NCBI GenBank assembly: GCA_963739985.1
Contig: CAVUCE010000021.1
Location: 660,507-724,506 of the forward strand
Source: CAVUCE01 sp963739985
Lineage (GTDB): Bacteria; Bacteroidota; Ignavibacteria; Ignavibacteriales; Ignavibacteriaceae
DNA length: 64,000 bases
Reading direction: 5' to 3'
Part shown: one piece after another, positions 46,884-56,993 of the stretch
Position numbering within the stretch: position 1 is the first letter of the stretch
How the letters are laid out: every line of letters begins with the position of its first letter
Translations under genes and position numbers: made by a program
Notes under the pieces: generated by a model
The model's database searches: none
Seen by the model: the letters and a program-made list of their open reading frames with translations, nothing else
What the model was told of the DNA's origin: nothing

Positions 46884-48047
46884 ATGATTGCTGTAATTGC
46901 CGATGACTTTACCGGAGCTGCTGAAATTGGGGGGCTAGGATTACGCTACGGGATGACAGTAGAAATTGAAACAAAGGTTATTAAAAATAGTAAAGCCGAT
47001 CTACTAATTATCGCAACCGATACAAGATCTCTTTCCAAAACGGAAGCAGCTAATGAAATTTTTAAAATAACTAGAGAATTGAAAAAAATAGATGCTGACT
47101 TCATATACAAAAAAACAGATTCGGTTATGCGCGGACATGTGCTCGAAGAATTGTTAGCTGTGATGCAAGGATTAAATATCAATAATGTACTTCTCGTTCC
47201 GGCAAATCCGACATTTGGCAGAACAATATCAGAAGGAAAATATTATATAAATGAGAGGTTATTACATCAGACTGATTTTTCACAAGATCCAGAATTTGCA
47301 CTTAGATCATCTGATGTATTAGAACTACTTGGTAACCATTCACATACTAAAACTGCAATAGTTAAACGTGGTGATGAATTTCCTCAAAATACGATTGCCG
47401 TAGGTGAGGCTATTACAGATGCTGATTTAATATCCTGGGCGGGAAGAATAAATGAGAATGTAATTCCAGCTGGAGCTTCTGGTTTCTTCTCTGCTATTCT
47501 TGAAAGTAATGGTTATAAAGTTAGAGATGATTTGCAGAATAATAATTTGATATTAGGAAAGAACAGATTATTTGTTTTCGGGAGTTCATTTTCAGCGAGT
47601 CGTCAAGCGATAAATGAAGCTAAGGCCGACGGAAAAGTAGTTTCTGAAATTCCTGCTGCTTTATTTAACAATACTGGTGAAACAAAAAAATTATTAAACA
47701 GTTGGGTTGAAGAGGTCGTTAGATCCTATGAAAAGAATTGCTCAATAATTGTAGCTATCAATCAGCCGATTGTATTGAAGAAAAAATTTGCAAAAGGGTT
47801 AAGAGAGATTTTAGCAGAACTGGTAGGAAATGTTTTAAAGAAAGTTGAAATAAATGAATTGTTTATCGAAGGTGGTGCTACAACTTATGAGATAATGAGG
47901 AAAGCTAATTTTATTGAATTTTTTCCGGTTCAGGAGATTGCCCCCGGAGTAATTAGAATGCAGGTTTATAGGAAACCCGGAATGTATATTACTATTAAAC
48001 CGGGAAGTTACAGCTGGCCTGAAATAGTTTGGAAGATTAAGAATTAA
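46884..48047 (+). CDS. DUF1537 four-carbon acid sugar kinase
   Basis: 387 residues. MIAVIADDFTGAAEIGG is the family start (IADDxTGA). DFIYKKTDSVMRGHVLEEL and VLLVPANPTFGRTI belong to the N-terminal substrate domain. IEGGATTYEIM, IAPGVIRMQ and KPGSYSW mark the C-terminal nucleotide-binding domain. Family members (DtnK, OtnK) phosphorylate D-threonate or D-erythronate at O4 with ATP, producing the substrate for PdxA2. The pairing with the gene before it is the classic arrangement. It is slightly shorter than many relatives of about 420 residues, but no motif is missing. Confidence 0.85.
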   Translation: MIAVIADDFTGAAEIGGLGLRYGMTVEIETKVIKNSKADLLIIATDTRSLSKTEAANEIFKITRELKKIDADFIYKKTDSVMRGHVLEELLAVMQGLNINNVLLVPANPTFGRTISEGKYYINERLLHQTDFSQDPEFALRSSDVLELLGNHSHTKTAIVKRGDEFPQNTIAVGEAITDADLISWAGRINENVIPAGASGFFSAILESNGYKVRDDLQNNNLILGKNRLFVFGSSFSASRQAINEAKADGKVVSEIPAALFNNTGETKKLLNSWVEEVVRSYEKNCSIIVAINQPIVLKKKFAKGLREILAELVGNVLKKVEINELFIEGGATTYEIMRKANFIEFFPVQEIAPGVIRMQVYRKPGMYITIKPGSYSWPEIVWKIKN

Positions 48048-48126
48048 TAAGAGGAACCTTTGTACATTTATAAATAAATGAATTACTGTATAAGAAATAT
48101 AATCTAAAATAAAGCAGGAGATTTTA

Positions 48127-49701
48127 ATGTACGGGCACACACTTCAATTGTTAGATTACGTAGTAATAGCAATTTCTCTTTTGGTTTCCCTGGGAGTGGG
48201 ATTTTATTTCGCCAGGCGACAAACGAGTACTAATTCTTATTTTGCTGGCGGCAGGTCTATACCATCGTGGGCAATTGGAATGTCAATCCTTGCTACCTTA
48301 ATAAGCAGCATTACTTTTCTTGCTTACCCTGGGGCAGCATTTAAATCAAACTGGATATTACTAGTTCAAGGGATAATGGTTGTTATTGTTCTTCTTGGTT
48401 TAGTGTGGTTTGTAGTTCCATTATATCGTAAAGTAATTGGATTAAGTGCTTATGAATATTTTGAAAAGCGTTTCGGATTCTTTGCAAGAATTTACAGTTC
48501 ACTTGGTTTTACACTTACGCATTTTTCAAAAATGGGGACAGTATTTTTTCTGCTGGCACTTGCAGTAGCAAGTATGACGGGGCTAAACGCATACGCGGTA
48601 ATCTTGGTTATCGGCGCTGCAATTATCGTAATCACTTTAATGGGAGGAATTGAAGCAGTTATTTGGCTCGATGTAATCCAGGGCTTTATGCTGATTGGCG
48701 GAGGTTTGTTATGCCTGGGTTTAATTTTATTTATACCTAAAGGGGGACCATCAGCAATTATTAACTATGCACTTGCGAATGATAAATTAAGTTTTGGTCC
48801 CTATGCGTGGGATTTGACGAAGCTTACGTTTATTGTTATGGTTTTCAATGGCATATTTTACGGAATTCAAAAATATGGTACAGACCAGACAATAATTCAA
48901 AGATATTTAACTGCAAAATCAGACAAAGGTGCAGTCAGAGCTGCTTTGATAGGGGTGTTATTAAGTTTACCTCTTTGGGCTCTCTTCATGTTTATAGGAA
49001 CAGGCTTATTCTCGTTTTACAAAGTGAGTGGATTTACACTACCTCCTAATATTAACCCTGATGCAGTTTTCCCCTACTTTATTATGACGCAATTACCTGC
49101 TGGAGTAACGGGCTTAGTAATCTCAGCTTTGATAGCTGCTGCAGTATCAAGCCTTGACTCGGATTTAAATTGTTTGGCAGCGATTGGGGTTGAAGATTAT
49201 TATGCGAGATTACGACCAAACAGTAGCGACAAAGAAAAATTAAAGATGGGTAAAATAATTGTAGTCATTTCCGGCGTTTTGTCACTTTGTATTGCATCTC
49301 TTTATGTAGCAGCCGGTAGCAAAGGGGTCTTAGGTATTGTGTTCGGTCTATATGCTATTTTCTCTGGAGGAATAGCAGGTATTTTCCTTTTAGGAATTTT
49401 CAGTAAGAGGGCTAATCGGCAAGGACTAAATATTGGAATTTATGCATGCATAATATTTACCGCTTACGCTGTATTAACATCAACAAAAGTTGATGGTAGT
49501 CCAATACTTGATCTCGGAGGTTTGAATTTTCATCAACATAAATATATGCTTGGTGTATATACACACGTTATAGTAGTTATAGTTGGTTATTTCTCAAGCT
49601 TCTTTTTTAAGTCGGAAGAAATCGATGAAGATTTAACTATTTATCCTCTTTATAGAAAGATGCGAAATAAAAAGAAAAACGAAATAACCGCAGAAGTTTA
49701 A
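48127..49701 (+). CDS. Sodium/solute symporter (SSS family), second copy
   Basis: 524 residues, about 13 hydrophobic segments. LLDYVVIAISLLVSLGVGFYFARRQTSTNSYFAGGRSIPSWAIGMSILATLISSIT is the SSS N terminus. GGIEAVIWLDVIQGFMLIGGG and ALIAAAVSSLDSDLNCLAAIGVEDYY are the conserved mid regions. GCAGGAG lies shortly upstream of the ATG. It belongs to the NIS/SGLT-type branch with an extended C terminus. In this operon it should import a sugar or acid sugar with sodium. It is only distantly similar to the symporter at 25529 and has no small membrane protein ahead of it. Confidence 0.85.
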   Translation: MYGHTLQLLDYVVIAISLLVSLGVGFYFARRQTSTNSYFAGGRSIPSWAIGMSILATLISSITFLAYPGAAFKSNWILLVQGIMVVIVLLGLVWFVVPLYRKVIGLSAYEYFEKRFGFFARIYSSLGFTLTHFSKMGTVFFLLALAVASMTGLNAYAVILVIGAAIIVITLMGGIEAVIWLDVIQGFMLIGGGLLCLGLILFIPKGGPSAIINYALANDKLSFGPYAWDLTKLTFIVMVFNGIFYGIQKYGTDQTIIQRYLTAKSDKGAVRAALIGVLLSLPLWALFMFIGTGLFSFYKVSGFTLPPNINPDAVFPYFIMTQLPAGVTGLVISALIAAAVSSLDSDLNCLAAIGVEDYYARLRPNSSDKEKLKMGKIIVVISGVLSLCIASLYVAAGSKGVLGIVFGLYAIFSGGIAGIFLLGIFSKRANRQGLNIGIYACIIFTAYAVLTSTKVDGSPILDLGGLNFHQHKYMLGVYTHVIVVIVGYFSSFFFKSEEIDEDLTIYPLYRKMRNKKKNEITAEV

Positions 49702-49722
49702 CTTATTTAAGAGAATTAGATA

Positions 49723-51042
49723 ATGATTCAATTTTTATTGCTTTTAGGAGTAATCTTATTAATAATATTACTGACCGCTAAATTTAAAGTACATCCTTTT
49801 TTAGTTTTACTGTTTGCAGCAGTTATTACAGGAATCTTAAGCGGGGTCGCCCCAACAAAAATTATTGATAGCATCTCAGATGGATTCGGGAATACATTAA
49901 AGAACATCGGAATAGTTATTGCTTTTGGAACTATAATCGGTACATTTCTGGAACTAAGCGGCGGAGCTAAATCATTAGCCTCATTTACACTCAAAATACT
50001 CGGTGAAAAAAAATCCCCACTTGCAATGAATATTATCGGTTTCATAGTTTCAATTCCGGTATTCTGCGATTCCGGATTTGTTATTCTATCCCCATTAAAC
50101 AGAGCCTTATCAAAGAAGACAGGAATTTCATTGAGCGTTTTAGCTGTTGCTCTAGCGAGCGGGCTTTACGCAACGCATGTTTTTGTCCCACCAACACCCG
50201 GACCTTTAGCTGCGGCAGCAACTCTGAAAGCAGATGTTGGCTTAGTATTATTATTTGGAGTTATTGTAGCTATTCCTTCAAGCTTGTCAGGTTTATTATG
50301 GGCGAAATCGTATGCTAAAAAATTTGATATTAGACCCGATGAATTAGAAAAAACCACGGAAGAAACAATACTGCCTTCAACATTCACTGCTTTTACTCCT
50401 TTATTATTGCCTATTATTTTAATAGCTCTAAGATCTATAGGTAATTATCCAACGCATCCTTTCGGTCATAGTTACGTTGTGGATTTCCTCAACTTCATTG
50501 GAAACCCAATTATCGCTCTTTTTCTCGGAGTAGCTTTTGCATTTACCTTAAAAAAGAATCATAAAGAACAGTCACATTTCGATTGGATTACAATCGGACT
50601 TAAAAATTCGGGAATAATAATACTAATTACCGGGGCGGGCGGGGCTTTCGGTAACATTCTAAGAACAACTGGTATAGGAAATTCTTTAGGATTGTTTGTC
50701 TCTCAATGGCATCTTAGTATCTTCTTACCCTTTCTAATTGCAGCGGTTCTTAAATCCGCTCAGGGTTCATCAACGGTTGCAATTATAACGACAGCGGCTT
50801 TAGTATCTCCTTTATTGGCTCCAATCGGATTTACTTCACCTATTGCAAAAGCTTTAATAGTTCTTGCTATTGGTGCCGGAGCTATGACTGTTTCACACTT
50901 GAATGATAGTTACTTCTGGGTTGTCTCACAGTTCTCAGATATGGATACAACCACTGCACTAAAATGTTTTACATCCGCAACACTTATACAGGGTGTGGTT
51001 GGAATTCTAACTATATCTATTTTATCATTTTTTCTAGTATAA
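49723..51042 (+). CDS. GntP-family gluconate/acid-sugar permease
   Basis: 439 residues with about 12 membrane segments. The GntP pattern is clear: ILLTAKFKVHPFLVLLFAAVITGILSG, GFGNTLKNIGIVIAFGTIIGTFLE, IPVFCDSGFVILSPL, THVFVPPTPGPLAAAA, and AQGSSTVAIIT near the end. The family imports gluconate and other aldonates with protons. Following the DUF1537/PdxA2 pair, it is a good candidate for uptake of a four-carbon aldonate such as threonate or erythronate. The SSS transporter directly upstream gives the operon two unlike importers, so probably two substrates. Confidence 0.85.
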   Translation: MIQFLLLLGVILLIILLTAKFKVHPFLVLLFAAVITGILSGVAPTKIIDSISDGFGNTLKNIGIVIAFGTIIGTFLELSGGAKSLASFTLKILGEKKSPLAMNIIGFIVSIPVFCDSGFVILSPLNRALSKKTGISLSVLAVALASGLYATHVFVPPTPGPLAAAATLKADVGLVLLFGVIVAIPSSLSGLLWAKSYAKKFDIRPDELEKTTEETILPSTFTAFTPLLLPIILIALRSIGNYPTHPFGHSYVVDFLNFIGNPIIALFLGVAFAFTLKKNHKEQSHFDWITIGLKNSGIIILITGAGGAFGNILRTTGIGNSLGLFVSQWHLSIFLPFLIAAVLKSAQGSSTVAIITTAALVSPLLAPIGFTSPIAKALIVLAIGAGAMTVSHLNDSYFWVVSQFSDMDTTTALKCFTSATLIQGVVGILTISILSFFLV

Positions 51043-51063
51043 AAATAAATGGAGCTTTTTCGA

Positions 51064-51924
51064 ATGATTTGCCGTAATTATAAAGAGGGACAAAAACTTG
51101 ATGTGGCCGGATTATATGAAGTTACGGTTATAATTGATCGAAGTGAAACCGAGTTGACCGAAATCGGGATTAATTTATGGCGGGAAAATTTTAAGGGGCC
51201 ACCTCATAAGCACGAAAAAAAGGAGCAAGTTTTTTATGTCATTAAGGGTAACAGAAGTATTAAAGTAGGAAGTAATACCTACGCCGTTGAACCAGGCAAC
51301 ATTGTGTATATAATTCATCAAACTATTACTGAAACTAAAGAACCTTTAACATCTTTCCTTTATAATGCATTTGAAAATAGTAATAAAGAAGGACATGCTT
51401 CATTTGCAGACCATATAAATAAAGTTAAAGAAACCCGAAAAGCTCAAGCAGAAAAAGCAAATAACGAAGGCTATCCTTTAGCTTCGGAAGAAAATACCCA
51501 TTTAGAAAAGTTAATCTTTTCTCTAGATCAGAATAAAAAATATGATTTTGGTTCTAATTTAACATATTTGCTTCTGGATAGAAGTGAATCGGAAAGAGTA
51601 GAATTAACGCTTGTTATCTGGCCGGAATATCAAGAGGGAGCACATGTTACTCATAAAGAAATAGAGCAAACTTTTTTCATTCTAGTCGGGGAGGGAAATG
51701 TTCAAGTTGGAGAAGAATCCCAAAAAGTTAAACCTGGAGATGTTGTATTCATACCCAGAAATACTGCTCATACAACTAAAACATTTAGCAAAGAGCTACC
51801 CTACCTTTGCTTTAACACCATAGTTTCTAATAATGCTGATAAATGCTATGATGAAATGTATCATAGAGTTGCTCCGGCAAGAATAGAAAGATGGAAATCG
51901 GGTTATAAAGAGGTTGGCGAATAG
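51064..51924 (+). CDS. Bicupin protein
   Basis: 286 residues from the ATG at 51064, which has GGAG nine bases upstream. The ATG at 51049 overlaps that site and is less likely. Two cupin domains are present. The first has PPHKHEKKEQVFYVIKG (His-x-His-x4-Glu) and VEPGNIVYI. The second has AHVTHKEIEQTFFILVGEG and VKPGDVVFIPRNTAH. Both keep metal-ligand His and Glu residues, so each may bind a divalent metal. Cupins in acid-sugar operons act as sugar isomerases, dioxygenases, lyases or ligand sensors. I cannot choose between these. There is no signal peptide, so it acts in the cytoplasm. Confidence 0.7.
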   Translation: MICRNYKEGQKLDVAGLYEVTVIIDRSETELTEIGINLWRENFKGPPHKHEKKEQVFYVIKGNRSIKVGSNTYAVEPGNIVYIIHQTITETKEPLTSFLYNAFENSNKEGHASFADHINKVKETRKAQAEKANNEGYPLASEENTHLEKLIFSLDQNKKYDFGSNLTYLLLDRSESERVELTLVIWPEYQEGAHVTHKEIEQTFFILVGEGNVQVGEESQKVKPGDVVFIPRNTAHTTKTFSKELPYLCFNTIVSNNADKCYDEMYHRVAPARIERWKSGYKEVGE

Positions 51925-52012
51925 TATAAATGTTATGAATCGATCAAATAAGAAATTTTCAAATCAGAAACAATTTAACTCAATAGAGTTATTTGAAATT
52001 TAAGGAAGCTTT

Positions 52013-54457
52013 ATGAGAAATAAACTCTCAATACTTGTTTTGTCGCTTTTTTTGATTCTTTTTTCAAGGTCATTATTAGCCCAGACTATAGCAGCGTGGC
52101 CTTTTGATGAACAGCGAGGGTTATATCCGAGTGATGTTTTAAACGACGTTTCGGAAAGTAATTATCCGTTAGTTTTGGGACACGGCGGAATGATAGTAAA
52201 AGGTAAATACGGAAACGCCCTTGAACCGCTTGAACAAGATAAAATTAACTTTCCGAAACAACTACCTCCGAACATGGTAAAGTTTGGAATAACACCGCTT
52301 GAAAAGAAACCCGGTGATAAAGTTGCCCCAATGAATTGGCAGAACGATAACTTTTGTGCTTTGATGACAAGTGGCCAAAATCATCTTCGTAAACTTGTTG
52401 GGTTTGTAAATCCTACAAAATCAAAATTGAACTTGGGAGATTTTGACTGGACTGTTGAATTCTGGTTAGAGACTTTAAAAAACACCGGTAAAAATGGAGT
52501 GGTATTTGAAATAGGCAGTGGTCCACGAGGAGAAAATAATAAAATTACAAGTTTGATTTTAGATTCGGATTTAAATGGTTTTACTTTTATTAATCAACCT
52601 AGTAGCACGAAAATATTCATCCCGTCAGATCAAAGTGCTTTGAATCCAGGTAATAAGAAGTGGCATCATTTCGCATTTGTATATTCCTCTAAAGAACATC
52701 AACTTAAACATTACGTTGACGGAATACTTCAGAAATTACCGAAGAAATGTGAGATAAAAGTTCTTGGAAAAGGCAACAAAGCATACATGAGTATTGGAAG
52801 AAATGGAGTTTGGAATCTTCCTCTTCAAGGTAAAATTGATGAATTAAGATTTTCAGAAAGTCAGATTTACAAATCGAATTTTACTCCACCTTCGAGCTTT
52901 TCACCATTGTTTAACAGAAAATTTTCAGAACTACCTTTGAAGAAGGGACCTAAGTTATTATTTGGAAAAACAAATAAAGAAAAGTCTCCTATTCAACTCG
53001 AGGGAAGAAAATATTTATTCTTTGACGGGAAATTATTTGCCAACAGCAAAAATATTTCCTTTCATGTTAATCCGCCTACACACGCGCAAAAAGTTTTTGA
53101 TGTAACAGGATCTTTTAGAAAACATTTAAGTGTTGTTCAAGATGATTCTGGTTTGATTAGAATTTATAATGCTGTAAATGATGATCATCTGGAGGTACTT
53201 ACTTCAAAAGACGGAGTACATTTTACAAAGCCTGTTATACAAAGTTACAAAGGCCACAATAATATTGTTATAAATGAACCAGTAGGAACAGGCCAGGTTT
53301 TTATTGATCCAAATGCACCGGCAGATCAAAAGTGGAAATATGTAAGCGGATATCACGACCGGGGAGTTTATATTTATATTTCACCCGATGGATATCATTT
53401 CACCAGAGAAAAAATTTCAATTCTACCCTTCAGAACCGGATCACAGACGAACATTTTCTATGATGATCAACAGCAAATTTATACGTCATTTTTCCGAACA
53501 GACATGGGGACTACACGAGGAGGAGTCACACAGAGAAATCATGTAATGGCTCAGACAAAAGATTTACTTTCACCCTGGCCATTTAAACCTGTTAGTTCGA
53601 AAGAACAAACTGAAATCGGAAAACATAAAAGGCTTCATAAATTAAATCCGTGGTATATGGATAATGGGCCTTTAACGCCGGGAGGATTCGGAGTTGAATA
53701 TCCATGGATATTCGGTCCAGTTGATTCTTTAGATCCGGTTGCAACAGATATGTACATACCAAAAGCGATAAAATATCCCCTAGCTCCGGATGCATATTTT
53801 GCTTTTCCAGAAATGTATTTTCACTACGAGGGAGATGGCCCCGAAACAAGAAGAATTTTAGGCGATTCTTCTATGAACAGAGGTTCCGGTCCGATTGAAG
53901 TACAGCTTGAAATAAGCAGAGACGGAACTCACTGGAAACGTATTCCGCGTCCTGCGTATTTACAGATCGCAGATTATGGCGGAATGACGGTCCATCAAAT
54001 ATATATTGTTCAGGGAATGGTTAAAAGAGGAAATGAAATCTGGCAGTATTTTTTCGCGGACGGAGCATATCATTCCGAGTGGAGCAATAAAGGAAGAAAA
54101 AGAGCAGTTTTCAGAGTGAAACAGAGATTGGATGGTTTTGTATCTGCAGACGCTCCGTATGATAAAATCGCGACAATCGTTACAAAACCAATGGTTTTCA
54201 AAGGCAATAGATTGGTTATGAATATTAATACAGGCGCAACAGGATATGCCCAGGTAGGTTTCATTGATAAAAACGGAAAGCCGGTTAAAGGATTTTCGGT
54301 GGACGATTGTATTTACATAAACGGAAACTTTGTGAATACTGAAGTTCAATGGATAATTAAAGGAAAGGACATTTCAACATTGCAGGGTAAAGAACTACAG
54401 ATGGTAATTAAAATGAGAGGAACAAAATTATACTCAATGCAGTTTGTGCAAAAATAA
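52013..54457 (+). CDS. Secreted LamG plus five-bladed-propeller-like protein, copy 1
   Basis: 814 residues. A signal peptide (SILVLSLFLILFSRSLLAQ) and a conserved WPFDEQ-YPSDVLND start lead to a LamG/concanavalin-like domain (about 140-300: FDWTVEFWLET, KWHHFAFVYSS, HYVDGILQ, GKIDELRFS). Next is a propeller-like region (SFRKHLSVVQDDSGLIRIYNA, TSKDGVHFTKP, YISPDGYHF, ISRDGTHWKR) reminiscent of GH43/GH32-type five-bladed folds. A C-terminal beta domain (NRLVMNINTGATGYAQVGFI, GFSVDDCIYINGNF) follows. A direct paralogue of the same length comes next. Glycan binding or hydrolysis is likely, but I recognise no characterised family and cannot name catalytic residues. Confidence 0.65.
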   Translation: MRNKLSILVLSLFLILFSRSLLAQTIAAWPFDEQRGLYPSDVLNDVSESNYPLVLGHGGMIVKGKYGNALEPLEQDKINFPKQLPPNMVKFGITPLEKKPGDKVAPMNWQNDNFCALMTSGQNHLRKLVGFVNPTKSKLNLGDFDWTVEFWLETLKNTGKNGVVFEIGSGPRGENNKITSLILDSDLNGFTFINQPSSTKIFIPSDQSALNPGNKKWHHFAFVYSSKEHQLKHYVDGILQKLPKKCEIKVLGKGNKAYMSIGRNGVWNLPLQGKIDELRFSESQIYKSNFTPPSSFSPLFNRKFSELPLKKGPKLLFGKTNKEKSPIQLEGRKYLFFDGKLFANSKNISFHVNPPTHAQKVFDVTGSFRKHLSVVQDDSGLIRIYNAVNDDHLEVLTSKDGVHFTKPVIQSYKGHNNIVINEPVGTGQVFIDPNAPADQKWKYVSGYHDRGVYIYISPDGYHFTREKISILPFRTGSQTNIFYDDQQQIYTSFFRTDMGTTRGGVTQRNHVMAQTKDLLSPWPFKPVSSKEQTEIGKHKRLHKLNPWYMDNGPLTPGGFGVEYPWIFGPVDSLDPVATDMYIPKAIKYPLAPDAYFAFPEMYFHYEGDGPETRRILGDSSMNRGSGPIEVQLEISRDGTHWKRIPRPAYLQIADYGGMTVHQIYIVQGMVKRGNEIWQYFFADGAYHSEWSNKGRKRAVFRVKQRLDGFVSADAPYDKIATIVTKPMVFKGNRLVMNINTGATGYAQVGFIDKNGKPVKGFSVDDCIYINGNFVNTEVQWIIKGKDISTLQGKELQMVIKMRGTKLYSMQFVQK

Positions 54458-54518
54458 TTATAGTAAGATTTATGTCAAAATATCTAAATAAAGTATATAA
54501 ATAAATTAAGAAAATTAA

Positions 54519-56963
54519 ATGAAAATTATCAAAGTAATTATCTTTATATCAATATTTACTCTATTAAAATTATCAGCTCAAACAAAATCGTCCGATAGCA
54601 AAACAGTCGCTTTATGGCTGTTTGATGAACAGGAAGGTGTTTACCCGAGTTCAGTATTAAATGATGCTTCGGAAAATAATTATCCGCTTGTGCTTGGACC
54701 CGGTGGGGAAATGGTTAAAGGAAAATTCGGAAATGCATTGGAGCCTTTAGAGCAGCCAAATGTTGATTATCCAAAAGGTGAAGCGCGATTCGGATTAAAA
54801 CAATTACAACCAGCAAAAGGAAGAACAGTTCCTCCATTGTCCTGGATGAATGCAAATTTTTGTGCATTCATGACCATGGGAGAAAATCATCTTCGGAAAG
54901 ATGTTGGCTTTAAAAACCCGACCAAATCAAAACTAAACCTTGGCAATTTTGACTGGACTGTGGAATTTTGGTATTTCCCGGTTAAAAACACAGATAGCAA
55001 CGGTGTTGTTTTTGAAATAGGAAGTGGTCCGCGAGGAGAGAATAAGATTTATACTAAACTGGTTTTAGAACCGGACTTGTCAAGTTTCAAATTATATAAT
55101 CAGCCAACCGGTGCAGAAATTAATATCCCTTCGGATAAAGAAGCACTTAATCCTGCAAATGCAACATGGCATCATCTGGCTTTTGTTTACTCATCAGCAA
55201 ATCATCAGATTAAACATTATGTTGACGGCAAACTACAAGCACTGCCAGCCGCAGAAGAAATTAAATCATTGCCCGAAGGTGATGAAGCTTATATGAGTAT
55301 AGGACGAAACGGATTGTGGAAAAATCCTCTACAAGGGAAAATTGATGAATTGGAAATTTCAACCGGGATAAAATATGATCACAATTTCAAAGTTCCCGGA
55401 AGTAAGTCAAGATTTTATAACGGCAGTTACAAACCTGAAAAATTAGCTAAAAAATTACCTCTTTTATTCTCAAATCAAAATGAATCAAACAGTATTCTCA
55501 ATCTAGGTTCACGTAAATATGTTTTTATAGATGGTGCTCTGCTTGAGAAAAAAGACAACATAAATTTTGTTGTCAATCCACCAAAAAATATTCAACTGGT
55601 TTTTGATAAAATCGGGAAATCATTTAGAAAACACTTAACTGTTGTTCAGGACGATTCCGGTTTGATCAGAATATATAATAGTTACAGTAACGATTACCTC
55701 GGAGTACTTATTTCGAAAGATGGTGTCAACTTTACAAAACCGGATTTCGGAATGCATAATAAAAATGACAAAAATATTGTTATACCAGAGGCTGTCGGAG
55801 GTTTAGGAAATCCTTTTATTGATCCTAATGCAAAACGAGATGAAAAATGGAAATATATTTCCGGTTATCATGATAGAGGAATCTATCTTTATACATCACC
55901 CGACGGTTGGCACTGGAAAAGAGAGAAAACATATCTTCTACCTTTTAGATCGGGGACACAGTCATGTTCGTTTTATGATGATCAGAAGGGAATGTATATC
56001 GGTTATCATCGAACGGGAATATTTCATACGCCTGGTGGTGTTACTCAAAGAAGTTCCATAATTACACAAGAAAAAGATATTCATCGACCATGGAAGTTTA
56101 CTCCGTTAACCCCCAAGAAATCCAGAAATTTGATGAAGACTCTTCCGTTGAGAGAACCGCAGCCCTGGTATCTTGATAACGGGCCTTTGAGTCCTTGTGC
56201 TCCCGGATTAGAATTCCCGCATTTATTCGATCCTGACAGCGCCGACCCCGTTGGAACAGATATTTATGTAACCAAAGCACAAAAGTACAAATGGGCACCT
56301 GATACATACCTGGCTTTCCCTATAGTGTATTTCCATTATGAAAGTGACGGACCGCTTACAAGGCAAATACTTAGTATTAAACAAATGGACCGTGGTTCCG
56401 GTCCGATTGAAACACAGATTGCTGTAAGTCGAGATGGCTTGCATTGGAAAAGATATCATCGTCCGGCTTATGTGGGAATAGGAATATATGGCGGAGATAC
56501 TCTACACCAAATTTACATGGCTGACGGAATGGTAAGACGCGGCAATGAGATTTGGCAGTACTTCTTTGGAAACCAGGAGTATCATTCATCATGGAGTAAA
56601 AGAAAATTAAAACAGGGAATTTACAGAGTTGTTCAAAGATTAGATGGATTTATATCCGCTGATTCCCCCTATAATAAAGTTGCAACTATTGTAACAAAGC
56701 CGTTTACATTTAAAGGAAACAGATTGGTATTAAATATTAACACTGGAGCAACAGGCTATGCTCAGGTTGGTTTTCTTGATGCAAGCGGAAAACCCATCAA
56801 AGGTTTTTCGGTTGATGATTGTATCTATATAAATGGCAATTTTATCAACACCGATGTTGAATGGCTGAAAAAAGGTATAGATGTTTCATCACTGCAGAAC
56901 AAAACAGTGCAGCTTATAATTAAAATGAGAGGAACTAAACTTTATTCATTACAATTTAAATAA
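54519..56963 (+). CDS. Secreted LamG plus five-bladed-propeller-like protein, copy 2
   Basis: 814 residues, clearly paralogous to the gene before it over the full length and exactly as long. The same elements follow in order: signal peptide (IFISIFTLLKLSAQ), LWLFDEQEGVYPSSVLNDASENNYPLVLG, LamG-like domain (FDWTVEFWYFPVKN), propeller-like region (FRKHLTVVQDDSGLIRIYNS, SPDGWHWKRE, SRDGLHWKRY) and the GATGYAQVGFLD tail. Shared tracts such as RKHL-VVQDDSGLIRIYN are nearly identical, while loops around residues 60-100 and 560-600 differ. This fits an older tandem duplication with specialisation for two related linkages. The gap between the copies is 61 bp. Confidence 0.65.
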   Translation: MKIIKVIIFISIFTLLKLSAQTKSSDSKTVALWLFDEQEGVYPSSVLNDASENNYPLVLGPGGEMVKGKFGNALEPLEQPNVDYPKGEARFGLKQLQPAKGRTVPPLSWMNANFCAFMTMGENHLRKDVGFKNPTKSKLNLGNFDWTVEFWYFPVKNTDSNGVVFEIGSGPRGENKIYTKLVLEPDLSSFKLYNQPTGAEINIPSDKEALNPANATWHHLAFVYSSANHQIKHYVDGKLQALPAAEEIKSLPEGDEAYMSIGRNGLWKNPLQGKIDELEISTGIKYDHNFKVPGSKSRFYNGSYKPEKLAKKLPLLFSNQNESNSILNLGSRKYVFIDGALLEKKDNINFVVNPPKNIQLVFDKIGKSFRKHLTVVQDDSGLIRIYNSYSNDYLGVLISKDGVNFTKPDFGMHNKNDKNIVIPEAVGGLGNPFIDPNAKRDEKWKYISGYHDRGIYLYTSPDGWHWKREKTYLLPFRSGTQSCSFYDDQKGMYIGYHRTGIFHTPGGVTQRSSIITQEKDIHRPWKFTPLTPKKSRNLMKTLPLREPQPWYLDNGPLSPCAPGLEFPHLFDPDSADPVGTDIYVTKAQKYKWAPDTYLAFPIVYFHYESDGPLTRQILSIKQMDRGSGPIETQIAVSRDGLHWKRYHRPAYVGIGIYGGDTLHQIYMADGMVRRGNEIWQYFFGNQEYHSSWSKRKLKQGIYRVVQRLDGFISADSPYNKVATIVTKPFTFKGNRLVLNINTGATGYAQVGFLDASGKPIKGFSVDDCIYINGNFINTDVEWLKKGIDVSSLQNKTVQLIIKMRGTKLYSLQFK

Positions 56964-56993
56964 ACTAATCACTCAAACAACGAGGTATTTATA

